Of a stretch of DNA of 52,711 nt, positions 41,428 through 50,014 are shown in pieces; the stretch's first letter is position 1; each line of letters begins with the position of its first letter. Made by a program: the position numbers and the translations under genes. The notes under the pieces were generated by a model. That model was not told the DNA's origin, did no database searches, and saw nothing but the letters and a program-made list of their open reading frames with translations. The stretch comes from Nodosilinea sp. LEGE 06152 (lineage in GTDB: Bacteria > Cyanobacteriota > Cyanobacteriia > Phormidesmidales > Phormidesmidaceae): contig NZ_JADEWR010000024.1 of the NCBI RefSeq assembly GCF_015207525.1, forward strand, positions 52,572 through 105,282, given 5' to 3'.

Positions 41428-42384
41428 TCATCTCACCTCCTGCACGGTCACCAGTTTTCGCATCGCCTGAATCTTCTCCATAGGCGGCAGTCGGGGGCCG
41501 ATTTCGCCCAGTGCCCCCATCGAAAACGCCGTAGCCAGGGTGGCGCAGTCTCGCAGCGACTGGCCGCTGACTAGCCCTGCCACCGTGCCCGCCACCATCG
41601 CATCGCCAGCCCCCACAGTGCTTTTGATGTCAACGGAGGGCGGCTGAGCATGGAAGGCCTGGGTACGATCGACGAATAGTGCCCCCTCACCCCCCATCGA
41701 CACCACCACGTAGGGAATGCCGGAGCTAATCAGCTCGCGGGCGGCGGCGACAACCTCACCGTGACCAGACAGGCGGGTATTCAGCACCTCCTCTAGCTCG
41801 GCCTGGTTGGGTTTAATCAGGTCGGGCTTGGCGGGCAGGCCAAAGCGTAGGGCGTCGCCGCTGGTGTCGAGCACCACGGTTTTGCCCTGGGCCTTGAGCG
41901 GGCCAATCAGCTCGTCGTAGATGTCGGTGGACAGGCCCGCTGGCACACTGCCCGAAAACACAAACCAGTCGCACTGCTCGGCCAGGGCGTGGACGGCCTG
42001 CTTGAGCGTCGCCACATCCCCATGGGTCGGCGCTTGGCCGGGGTAGTTGATGTCGGTCACCTGACCCTGGGCATCATCGACAATTTTGATGTTGATGCGG
42101 GTGTCGCCGGGCAGGTACACAACGTGGTCGTCAATGCCCTTTTGATGAAACAGCGTCTTGAATAGGGCGTCATTCTCTCGGCCCAAAAAGCCGCTAACGC
42201 TGACCCTGTGGCCTGCCTCTGCCAAAAAGGAGGCCACATTCACGCCCTTGCCCCCGGCGTCATCCTGTTTCCAGGCCACCCGGTTTACCGCATCGGCCTT
42301 GAAGTTAGGAATCGAGACCGTCTGGTCGATCGCCGGGTTCAGCGTCACCGTAGCGATCCGGTGGTTCCTGAGGGGATGGGTCAT
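41428..42384 (-). CDS. fruK: 1-phosphofructokinase (PfkB family)
   Basis: 318 aa from the ATG at 42384, which overlaps the fruB stop as ATGA; the 67-codon extension upstream is a shadow of fruB. Sugar-site GGKGVNVASFLAEAG, substrate-side GDTRINIKI, and the C-terminal PfkB signature STVGAGDAMVAGTVAGL with the catalytic Asp in GAGD. It phosphorylates fructose-1-phosphate to the 1,6-bisphosphate, feeding glycolysis. Translationally coupled to fruB. Confidence 0.95.
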   Translation of the reverse strand: MTHPLRNHRIATVTLNPAIDQTVSIPNFKADAVNRVAWKQDDAGGKGVNVASFLAEAGHRVSVSGFLGRENDALFKTLFHQKGIDDHVVYLPGDTRINIKIVDDAQGQVTDINYPGQAPTHGDVATLKQAVHALAEQCDWFVFSGSVPAGLSTDIYDELIGPLKAQGKTVVLDTSGDALRFGLPAKPDLIKPNQAELEEVLNTRLSGHGEVVAAARELISSGIPYVVVSMGGEGALFVDRTQAFHAQPPSVDIKSTVGAGDAMVAGTVAGLVSGQSLRDCATLATAFSMGALGEIGPRLPPMEKIQAMRKLVTVQEVR

Positions 42385-44828
42385 AGCGCCCTCACCTCCT
42401 CGGCGGTGCGACAGGCCAAAGCCTTCTGCGCCAGCCGCTTCATCTGCTTCATCGACGCCCCCCGCAGCCGCGCCTTGACCTTCGGAATGCTGGGGATATC
42501 CATGCTCAGCTCTTTCACCCCCAGCCCGGCGAGAATCATTGCGCCCTGGGCATCGCCCGCCAGCCCGCCGCAGACGCCGACCCACTTGCCAGAGAGCTTG
42601 GCCCCCTGCACGGTTTGGGCGATCGCCCGCAGCACGGCGGGGTGCAGGGCATCGGCCTGCTTGGCCAGAGTGGGGTGACCCCGATCCATCGCCAAGAGGT
42701 ACTGGGTGAGGTCGTTGGTGCCCACCGAGAAGAAGTCAACTTCCTGGGCAAACTCCGCCGCCATCAGTACAGCGCTGGGCACCTCGACCATCATGCCGAT
42801 TTCCACCGGTGGCCCATCGATCGCCGATCGCACCGACTCCAGCACCGTCTTGGCGGCGCGAATGTCTTCCAGCGTGGCAATCATGGGGAACATGACGCGG
42901 ATGTAGCCGCCGCCCGCCGCCCGCAAGATCGCTCGCAGCTGAGTTTCAAAGAGATCGGTGCGCTCCAGGCACAGCCGCACACCGCGAATGCCAAGGAAGG
43001 GGTTTTCTTCGGCGGGCTGGTTCAGGTAGGGCACGTGCTTGTCGCCGCCAATATCCAGCGTACGGACGATCAGCGGCAGACCGTTGAGCGCCTGGGTCAT
43101 GGTTTGCAGCGCGTCATACTGCTCGTCTTCGCTGGGGGGCGTGCTGCGGTTGAGAAAGAGAAATTCGGTCCGCACCAGGCCAACCCCTTCGGCCCCAGCA
43201 TTCATTGCCTGGGCGGCTTCCGCTGGCCCGCCGATGTTGGCGACCACTTCGATGCGGTGGCCGTCGGTGGTGATAGCGGGCTGGAACCGGGTCTGCTGCT
43301 CCACATCGCGAAGCTGGGCGCGATCCGACTGGGCCTGCTTGGCCTTCGCCAGATCCGCCTCAGTCGGGTTGGCGTAGAGCTGGCCCTTGTCGCCATCGAG
43401 AATGGCCGTCGATCCCTCCGGTAAATCCAGAATCGCTAAGCCAGCCCCGGCGATAGCAGGGATGTTGAGCGATCGCGCAATGATCGCTGTGTGGCTGGTC
43501 GCCCCGCCCGCCGCCGTGCAGAACCCCTGAATCTTCTCCGGATCCAGCCCGGCAGTATCCGAAGGCGTCAGGTCGTCGGCAATCAAAATCACAGGATGAC
43601 TTGGCAGAGCTGCCCCCGCGTCACTCCCACCTACTAGCCGCGCCAGCACCCGCTGCCCCACGTCGCGCACGTCCGCCGCCCGACCCGACAGCACCGGATC
43701 AGCCAGCGCCTCCAGTTCCTCGGCCTTGGCTTCGATCACCTGCTGCCAGGCCCAGGGCGCACTGTGGTTGGGCGGAATTTGGTTCAGCGCCTCCTGCTGT
43801 AGCTCAGGGTCGGCCAAAAACTCGCGGTGGGCTTGAAAGATCGCGGCCTTGCCCTTGCCCGATCGCTCCTTAATAGTGGTGTATAGGTCGGTGAGATCCA
43901 TGTCGGCGAGGGCGATCGCATCCCTCAGCCGATCCTGCTCGGCGGCTGGGTCACTGGCGGTTTCGGCAAACTCCAGCTTGGTGCGGTGGAAGCGGTGCAG
44001 AGGCGCGATCGCCAGCCCGGGTGAGGCGGCCACCCCAGACAGCGCGGGACTTTCCAACTCCAGCGCCGGGAGTTCTAGCACCGCAGTTCCCACTTCTTCC
44101 TCTTCCTCTAGTCCGTCCTCTACCGCCTGCTGGAGCGCACTCAGCGCCTGAGTGGCATCACTCCCTTTAGCCAGCACCCGCACCACGCCATCGCGCTCAA
44201 CCCCCAGCTTCAGCAGCGACATCAGGCTTTTGCCGTTGGCCACCTGGTCGCCGTAGCGCACCCGCACCTCGGCGCTAAAGGATTTCGCCAGATCCGCAAA
44301 CACCGTCGCGGGCCGAGCATGGAGCCCCGTGGGTGCGTCAATGGTGACATCGACAAATTGGTCAAAGCCTTCGGTATCCAGCCCTTTGCTGCTGGGAGAT
44401 GACTTACCGGTGAGGCGATCGCAGATCACCTGAGCATCGTCTGTCTCCACCAGCGCTTGAACAGCGGCAGGATCATCCAGCACATGGGTCAGGTTGGTGA
44501 GAATCTGCAAGTGCTCGTCAGACTTAGCCGCAATGCCCACCACTAGCCGCACTACCTCACCAGGGCTCCACTCCACCCCAGCCGGAATTTGCAGCACCGC
44601 AATGCCCGTAGTCACAATTAGATCTCGCTTCGCGGGCTGACCGTGGGGAATGGCGATGCTGTTGCCTAGATAGGTATTGGCCTGGGTCTCACGGGCCAGC
44701 ATGCTATCGACGTAGCCCGGCTGAATGCGACCGTTGGCCACCAGCAGTTCTCCCACCTGGCGAATGGCGTCTTCTTTGCTACGGGCCGTAGTCTTCAGCC
44801 GTACATCCTCCGGCGTTAGATTAATCAT
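42381..44828 (-). CDS. fruB: fused PTS EIIA(Fru)-HPr-Enzyme I
   Basis: 815 aa. EIIA (1-145) with phospho-His62 in SIAIPHGQ; HPr (about 157-245) with His170 in PTGLHARPATVF and the GKSLMSLLKLG segment; an acidic linker (EEEEE at 241-245); Enzyme I (about 262-815) with His446 in GGATSHTAII, GVGLVRTEFLFL, and PEP-site FFSVGTNDLTQYLLA and GVCGGLAGD. One chain therefore carries phosphate from PEP to EIIB. No separate ptsH or ptsI is needed. First gene of the operon, reading away from the divergent ABC transporter. Confidence 0.95.
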   Translation of the reverse strand: MINLTPEDVRLKTTARSKEDAIRQVGELLVANGRIQPGYVDSMLARETQANTYLGNSIAIPHGQPAKRDLIVTTGIAVLQIPAGVEWSPGEVVRLVVGIAAKSDEHLQILTNLTHVLDDPAAVQALVETDDAQVICDRLTGKSSPSSKGLDTEGFDQFVDVTIDAPTGLHARPATVFADLAKSFSAEVRVRYGDQVANGKSLMSLLKLGVERDGVVRVLAKGSDATQALSALQQAVEDGLEEEEEVGTAVLELPALELESPALSGVAASPGLAIAPLHRFHRTKLEFAETASDPAAEQDRLRDAIALADMDLTDLYTTIKERSGKGKAAIFQAHREFLADPELQQEALNQIPPNHSAPWAWQQVIEAKAEELEALADPVLSGRAADVRDVGQRVLARLVGGSDAGAALPSHPVILIADDLTPSDTAGLDPEKIQGFCTAAGGATSHTAIIARSLNIPAIAGAGLAILDLPEGSTAILDGDKGQLYANPTEADLAKAKQAQSDRAQLRDVEQQTRFQPAITTDGHRIEVVANIGGPAEAAQAMNAGAEGVGLVRTEFLFLNRSTPPSEDEQYDALQTMTQALNGLPLIVRTLDIGGDKHVPYLNQPAEENPFLGIRGVRLCLERTDLFETQLRAILRAAGGGYIRVMFPMIATLEDIRAAKTVLESVRSAIDGPPVEIGMMVEVPSAVLMAAEFAQEVDFFSVGTNDLTQYLLAMDRGHPTLAKQADALHPAVLRAIAQTVQGAKLSGKWVGVCGGLAGDAQGAMILAGLGVKELSMDIPSIPKVKARLRGASMKQMKRLAQKALACRTAEEVRAL

Positions 44829-45306
44829 TTAAATCTCTCTCTTTGGAGTATCTCGTAGCCCATCTGTGAAGAAATTCAAGCGAGCTGACTAAGCAAATTT
44901 AAGCCCACAAAAATCGCCTAAAATTTCGCCGCTCTAGGCTAAGAATCATTACCTGTGGGGCGTTTCCCAATGCCTTAATTGTTCAAGACCAAAGGCGACC
45001 TGGGAAAGCTTTGTTATATTTCCTTAGACATTGCCTAAAGATTTGTATCGCCTCAGCACCAGCTCGTTAGGGTTCACAAAAATCAGGTGGCCTTGGCCCT
45101 ATAATTTGGCCACAAACCTTTCTATAGAGACATGACATGGCATCAAAATACCCTTCGTCCCGCTGCCCTCCTGCGAAAACTGTATCTCTGCATACAGTAC
45201 ACATCCCGAGAGAACTCTATAAGTGGGGCTGACTAACCGGTGAGGTGAGATTGGCTCTTATTCAGCTGTTTTTCCGCTCAACACGGCTCTAAATCACGGC
45301 TCTACT
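44829..45306. other. divergent regulatory region between fruB and the polyamine-type ABC operon
   Basis: 478 bp with no gene. It contains the operator candidate at 45179-45198. AT-rich stretches near 45013-45040 and TATAAT-like bases at 45100 and 45118 could be promoters for either side. Confidence 0.5.
45179..45198. promoter_or_regulatory. 20-bp inverted-repeat operator candidate
   Basis: ACTGTAT-CTCTGC-ATACAGT, a perfect 7-bp dyad with a 6-bp spacer, 109 bp before the ATPase ATG. The form suits a dimeric repressor of the GntR or LacI type. It does not fit the cyanobacterial LexA box. Confidence 0.5.
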
Positions 45307-46482
45307 ATGCAAGATATTCAGATTGAACCTGTGCTTACCGTTGAGGCTGTGCCTGAGGAGCTTCAGGCAGAAGCAAAGGGTGTTTCCCTGCGGGATGTAA
45401 CAAAGAAATACGGCTCATTTGCAGCGGTTCAAAACATCACCCTCGATATTCCGGCTGGGTCATACACCTGTTTGCTCGGCCCCAGCGGCTGCGGCAAAAC
45501 CACCACCATGCGCATGATTGCAGGCCACGAAGACATCTCTGAGGGCGATATCTACATTGGTGATACGCGCATTAACGGCATTCCCGCCACCCAGCGCAAC
45601 ACGGCGATGATGTTTCAAAACTACGCACTGTTCCCGCACAAAACCGTGTGGGAGAACGTCGATTTTGGACTCAAAATGCGCGGCATGACCAAGGGCGATC
45701 GCCACCATCGAGTGGGTGAAATGCTAGAGGTGGTCGGATTGAGTGGGTTTAGCGATCGCAAGCCCGCCCAGCTCAGCGGTGGTCAGCAGCAGCGGGTCGC
45801 CCTCGCCCGCGCCCTAGTCACCCGCCCTCAGGTGCTCATGCTCGACGAACCCCTCAGCGCCCTCGACGAATCCCTGCGGGTCAAAACGCGCGGCGAGCTG
45901 CGTAAGCTCCAGCGCCAGTTCGGCATGACCTTTATCCAAGTCACCCACAACCAAGACGAAGCCTACTCCCTCTCCGACCAAATTGTGGTCATGGATCACG
46001 GTCGAGTCGATCAGGTCGGTACCCCCGCCGAAATCTTTTCCAAGCCCCTGTCAAAGTTTGTGGCCCGCTTTACCGGCGATAACAACATCTTTGTGGGCAC
46101 CGTCACCAGCGCTGTGCAAGACACCCAAGGGCAGCTCATTCAAATGGACGTGCCCGCCCTCGGCACCCTGCTTTGCCTGGGCGACTACGCCCAGGTCGGT
46201 ACTGAGGCCGCCTGCTGCATTCGCGCCGACCTGATGCAGATCAAATCCCTCACCGAGGCCGAAACCTCGGTCTGCGGCCCCGCCACCAACCGGGTTACCG
46301 CTCGCATTACTGCGATCGAGTTCACTGGCTACGTCACCCGCGTCTCGCTGGTGCTTGAGGGCAGCGGCGTGGAGGTTCTCTACAAAGCCCGCACCCCCGA
46401 CTGGCTCACTACCTCGTTTCAGGAGGGTCAAACGGTGGTGCTCGACTGGGCCGCCGCCGACTGCGTTTTTCTGCCCCACTAA
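45307..46482 (+). CDS. ABC transporter ATPase, PotA type
   Basis: 391 aa. Walker A GPSGCGKTTTMRMI, Q-loop MMFQNYALFPHKTV, signature LSGGQQQRVALARAL, Walker B MLDEPLSALDE and a C-terminal TOBE-like regulatory part (about 255-391) that ends VVLDWAAADCVFLPH. The SLRVKTRGELRKLQRQFGMTF region is typical of spermidine/putrescine-type importers. First gene of a four-gene ABC operon. Substrate is unproven. Confidence 0.9.
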   Translation: MQDIQIEPVLTVEAVPEELQAEAKGVSLRDVTKKYGSFAAVQNITLDIPAGSYTCLLGPSGCGKTTTMRMIAGHEDISEGDIYIGDTRINGIPATQRNTAMMFQNYALFPHKTVWENVDFGLKMRGMTKGDRHHRVGEMLEVVGLSGFSDRKPAQLSGGQQQRVALARALVTRPQVLMLDEPLSALDESLRVKTRGELRKLQRQFGMTFIQVTHNQDEAYSLSDQIVVMDHGRVDQVGTPAEIFSKPLSKFVARFTGDNNIFVGTVTSAVQDTQGQLIQMDVPALGTLLCLGDYAQVGTEAACCIRADLMQIKSLTEAETSVCGPATNRVTARITAIEFTGYVTRVSLVLEGSGVEVLYKARTPDWLTTSFQEGQTVVLDWAAADCVFLPH

Positions 46483-46553
46483 GCCCATCGGGTCAACCTA
46501 GCGTTCTCCTCCACACTCTCTACAATCCTTCGTCGTTCATTGAACTGTTAACT

Positions 46554-47858
46554 ATGGCTAAGTTTTCTCGTCGCCACATCATCCGCACCGGCCTTGCCGC
46601 TGGGGCATTTCTCACCGCCACCCGCTGCGCCGCCCCCTCTGGCACCCCTAACAATCCTGCTCCCGGCCCCCAGGTCAACACCAACCAAACCAAAGACGTT
46701 ACCCTGCGGCTGATTGGCACCGGCGTTTCGCAGATCAACGACATTCGCGACAAGGCTCAGGAAGATCTGGGCTTTAAGTTTGACATGCGAGCCCTCAGCA
46801 CCGAGGAAAACAACCAGATCGCCATCACCCAGCCCGGCCAGTACGACATCTTCGACGGCGAATACTTCAGTCTGCCGCTGGTGGTACCCTCCGGCAACCT
46901 CCAGCCCATCGACACTAAGCGCATCACCAACTACGACCAAATCGTCTCCTTCTTTAGAACCGGCGAGTTTAAGGGCATGCCGGTTGAAGAATCCCAGGGT
47001 ACCGCCCCCTTCCGAGTGCAGTACCTCACCGGCCCCGACTCTAAAGAATTTTCGACTACCCCTACCGACTACGCCACCCTCATTCCCTTCCAGTACAACG
47101 CCGACACCCTGGGCTACCGCCCCGACTTGGTGGGCCGCACCATTGAAAGCTGGGGTGAACTGTTCAACTCCGAATTTAGGGGCAAAACCTCCATCCTCGA
47201 CATCCCCCAGATCGGCATTATGGATGCAGCCATGGTTGCCGAGGCGCTGGGGCTAATGACCTTTGCCGACAAGGGCAACATGACCCGCGCCGAAATCGAC
47301 CAGATCATCGAAATCCTCAAAGAGCAAAAGAGAAGCGGCCAGTTCCGCGCCTTTTGGAAGACGTTCGACGAGTCGGTCAATTTGATGAACTCTGGAGAGG
47401 TGGTGCTGCAATCGATGTGGTCTCCAGCGGTAACTGCCGTACAGTCCCAGGGCACTGAGTGCATCTACGCCCCCCTCAAAGAGGGCTACCGGGGCTGGGG
47501 CGGTGGCATTGGCCTCTCCAAAAACCTGCAGGGGGTCCAGCTCGACGCCGCCTACGAATACATCAACTGGATGCTCGACGGCTGGGTAGGTGCATTCCTC
47601 GGTCGCCAGGGCTACTACAGTGCTGCTCCCGAAACCGCCCGCAAGTTTATGTCCGCCGCCGAGTGGGATTTCTGGTACGAAGGCAAGCCCGCGGCCGAAG
47701 ATATGGTCGATCCCTTTGGCAAAACCTTGGCCAAGGCCGGTGTCACCCGCGACGGCGGCTCCTTCGACGAGCGCTTCGGCAACATCGTCTGCTGGAACTC
47801 CACCATGGAAGAAAATACCTACTTGGTGCAGAAGTGGAACGAGTTCATCGCCTCGTAG
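46554..47858 (+). CDS. periplasmic substrate-binding protein, PotD-like
   Basis: 434 aa. The N-terminus KFSRRHIIRTGLAAGAFLTATRCAAP is a Tat-like or lipoprotein export signal (twin Arg, hydrophobic core, Cys). The mature protein has the class-D binding-protein layout: QYDIFDGEYFSLPLVV, AFWKTFDESVNLMNSGEVVLQSMWSPA, GLSKNLQGVQLDAAYEYINWML. The acidic residues that clamp polyamines in PotD cannot be confirmed by eye. 71 bp after the ATPase gene; a hairpin separates it from the permeases. Confidence 0.87.
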   Translation: MAKFSRRHIIRTGLAAGAFLTATRCAAPSGTPNNPAPGPQVNTNQTKDVTLRLIGTGVSQINDIRDKAQEDLGFKFDMRALSTEENNQIAITQPGQYDIFDGEYFSLPLVVPSGNLQPIDTKRITNYDQIVSFFRTGEFKGMPVEESQGTAPFRVQYLTGPDSKEFSTTPTDYATLIPFQYNADTLGYRPDLVGRTIESWGELFNSEFRGKTSILDIPQIGIMDAAMVAEALGLMTFADKGNMTRAEIDQIIEILKEQKRSGQFRAFWKTFDESVNLMNSGEVVLQSMWSPAVTAVQSQGTECIYAPLKEGYRGWGGGIGLSKNLQGVQLDAAYEYINWMLDGWVGAFLGRQGYYSAAPETARKFMSAAEWDFWYEGKPAAEDMVDPFGKTLAKAGVTRDGGSFDERFGNIVCWNSTMEENTYLVQKWNEFIAS

Positions 47859-47868
47859 CAAGAGAGAG

Positions 47869-47914
47869 GAGGGGATAGGCGAGATAGAAAAGCGTTGATC
47901 TCCCCTATCCCCTC
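47869..47914 (+). terminator. intra-operon attenuator-like stem-loop
   Basis: GAGGGGATAGG (47869-47879) and GAGAT pair with ATCTC and CCTATCCCCTC (47898-47914) apart from one mismatch, with a 12-nt loop. It lies just after the binding-protein stop and has no T-run, so it fits transcript processing or attenuation that makes binding protein exceed permease. Confidence 0.55.
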
Positions 47915-47969
47915 TAGCTCCTCTACCGCTCTAATCCTCCCCACCACCCTCATCCCTATCACCCTCCCC

Positions 47970-48824
47970 ATGTCTGAAACCTGGAAAACGCTCAAGCCCT
48001 ACGCGCTAATTACGCCCCAGACATTGGTATTTCTAATGTTTTTGGTATTTCCCATTCTTATGATTGGGGTGGTAAGTTTCTGGGAATTCAATGGGTACTC
48101 AATGACCCCAGCCTTTACCCTTGACAACTATCGAGGAGTTTTGACCGCTGTTACGTTTAATACGTACCTGAACACGTTTAAGTTTTTGGGCCTGACATGG
48201 CTGGCAACGCTGCTAATTGGGTACCCGGTAGCCTACTTTCTCTCCTTTCATGTGCCAAAGCTAGAATGGCAAATTCTGCTGTTTTTAGTCTGCACCATCC
48301 CCTTCTGGACCTCGAACATCATTCGCATGATCTCGTGGGTGCCACTGCTGGGACGAGGAGGACTGGTGAACCAGATGCTATTGGGCACTGGGGTTATTCA
48401 GCAGCCGCTAGAGTTTTTGCTTTACTCCGACTTTGCGGTGGTGCTGGGCATGGTGCACCTCTACATCATTTTTATGATCGCGCCCATTTTCAATAGCCTA
48501 ATGCGCATCGATCGCTCATTGATCACCGCTGCTGAAGACTTGGGCGCATCTGGGTTTCAAATCTTCAAAGAAGTCATTTTACCGCTGTCGGCACCGGGCA
48601 TTGCCATTGGTTCAATTTTCATTGTTACTCTGATTATGGGCGAATTTGTGACGGTGCGCCTGATGGGGGGCGGCCAGTCGGCCTCGGTGGGCAAGTTAAT
48701 TCAAACCCAGATTGGCAGTTTGCAGTACCCTCTGGCGGCCGCAAATGCGATCGTGCTGCTGGCTGTGACGATGCTAATTATCGTTTCCATTCTGCGCGTG
48801 CTGGATATTCGTAAAGAGCTTTAG
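47970..48824 (+). CDS. ABC transporter permease, PotB type
   Basis: 284 aa from the ATG at 47970 (MSETWKTLKPYALITPQ); 25 upstream codons are translation of the stem-loop region and are rejected. About six helices, with a coupling loop RSLITAAEDLGASGFQIFKEVILPLSAPGI (key EDLGAS--F--V-LPL). Pairs with the permease at 49025. No good Shine-Dalgarno is visible, which may lower its output. Confidence 0.87.
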   Translation: MSETWKTLKPYALITPQTLVFLMFLVFPILMIGVVSFWEFNGYSMTPAFTLDNYRGVLTAVTFNTYLNTFKFLGLTWLATLLIGYPVAYFLSFHVPKLEWQILLFLVCTIPFWTSNIIRMISWVPLLGRGGLVNQMLLGTGVIQQPLEFLLYSDFAVVLGMVHLYIIFMIAPIFNSLMRIDRSLITAAEDLGASGFQIFKEVILPLSAPGIAIGSIFIVTLIMGEFVTVRLMGGGQSASVGKLIQTQIGSLQYPLAAANAIVLLAVTMLIIVSILRVLDIRKEL

Positions 48825-48980
48825 GTAAAAGTAGGTTTTCATCTGTTGAGTAGAGATCTCCCCCAATTTCTTGTAGCTAAAGGTTGACTGTCTACCCCCT
48901 TAATAGAAGCCCCTTAATAAAAGCGTAGAGGGGAGCCTTGCAGATATTTTCTATACAGAAAAACTAAATCTCAGCGCCCT

Positions 48981-49001
48981 GTAGGGTGGGCACTGCCCAC
49001 C
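48981..49001. repeat. copy 7 of the GTAGGGTGGGCA palindromic repeat
   Basis: GTAGGGTGGGCACTGCCCACC, between the two permease genes and 24 bp before the second permease ATG. Confidence 0.85.
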
Positions 49002-49024
49002 ATTTCACCTATCAAAAATCACCC

Positions 49025-49840
49025 ATGAAAAAGCGGTCTCTTTCCTTCTATTTATTGCTGGCCTTCTTCTGTTTATTCGTGCTGTTTCTCTACGGCCCGA
49101 TGATTACTATTTTTATGCTGTCGCTCCAGGGGCCAGATGGCGGGCTGACCTTCCCCATGCGGGGCCTGAGCTTTTACTGGCTGGGTCAAGTGTTTCAGGA
49201 GCAGCGGGTGGGCAATTTTATTGAGCCATTTTTGCGATCGCTCCTCCTCGGCGTTGCCGTTATGGCGATCACTATTGCCGCCTCGGTGCTGGCCAGTATG
49301 GGCTTTCGCCAGCGGTTTAGGGGTTCTACGGTAATTTTCTACATGACCATTGCCAGCCTGATTGTGCCCAGCATTTTAGTATCTTTAGGCATTGGGGTAG
49401 TGTTTCAGGTAATGGGCTGGCCCACTAATTGGTTTACATCGGGTCTGGGAGCGCACCTGACCTGGACTCTGCCGATCGCATTCCTGATCATGCTGGGCAT
49501 CTTCAACCGCTTTAACCCCTCCTACGAAGAGGCCGCCCGCGACCTCGGAGCCACTGACTCAAAGACCTTCTGGGAAATCGTCATGCCCCTAATTGCGCCA
49601 AGTTTGCTGGGGGTCGGTCTGCTGACCTTTACCCTCTCCTACGACGAGTTTACCCGCACCTCGCTAGTCTCGGGCCAGCGCAATACCCTGCCGCTGGAAA
49701 TCTTCGGCATGACCACGAACGTTACCTCTCCAGCCCTCTACGCCCTGGGGACTTTAACGACAGTCTTCTCGGCCTCGCTGATTTTAATTGCCTTCTTTGC
49801 CTACAACGCGGTGGTTAAGCGCCAGCGCGGCCAGGTGTAA
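49025..49840 (+). CDS. ABC transporter permease, PotC type
   Basis: 271 aa from the ATG at 49025 (MKKRSLSFYLLLAFFCLF); the frame extends 13 codons into the repeat copy, rejected. About six helices, with the coupling loop NPSYEEAARDLGATDSKTFWEIVMPLIAPSL. LSYDEFTRTSLVSG is a family-typical segment. Completes the ATPase - binding protein - permease - permease set. Confidence 0.88.
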   Translation: MKKRSLSFYLLLAFFCLFVLFLYGPMITIFMLSLQGPDGGLTFPMRGLSFYWLGQVFQEQRVGNFIEPFLRSLLLGVAVMAITIAASVLASMGFRQRFRGSTVIFYMTIASLIVPSILVSLGIGVVFQVMGWPTNWFTSGLGAHLTWTLPIAFLIMLGIFNRFNPSYEEAARDLGATDSKTFWEIVMPLIAPSLLGVGLLTFTLSYDEFTRTSLVSGQRNTLPLEIFGMTTNVTSPALYALGTLTTVFSASLILIAFFAYNAVVKRQRGQV

Positions 49841-49908
49841 GGGATGTTAGATTTCGAATTGGCAATTCTAGCCATGATTTGGAAGATTGCCTAAGAGGCT
49901 TCCTTTCG

Positions 49909-49929
49909 GTGAGAGTTACGAACTCTCGC
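49909..49929 (+). terminator. 9-bp hairpin after the ABC operon
   Basis: GTGAGAGTT-ACG-AACTCTCGC with two wobble pairs. No T-run, so only a candidate terminator. Confidence 0.3.
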
Positions 49930-50014
49930 AACTAACCTTCCAAAATCTCGCCAGATCGGTTAAAAATCATGCTCCGATCGCCCTATGTTTTAGCCTGCCG
50001 ACTAGGATGAGTCC

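Noticed and set aside
42385..42585. N-terminal extension of fruK
   Set aside because: Entirely inside fruB in another frame, with Arg/Gly-rich non-protein-like sequence; the ATGA overlap at 42381-42384 is the natural start.
45179..45198. LexA/SOS box
   Set aside because: The dyad is CTG-N12-CAG, not the N10 of the proteobacterial box, and lacks the cyanobacterial GTAC-type core.
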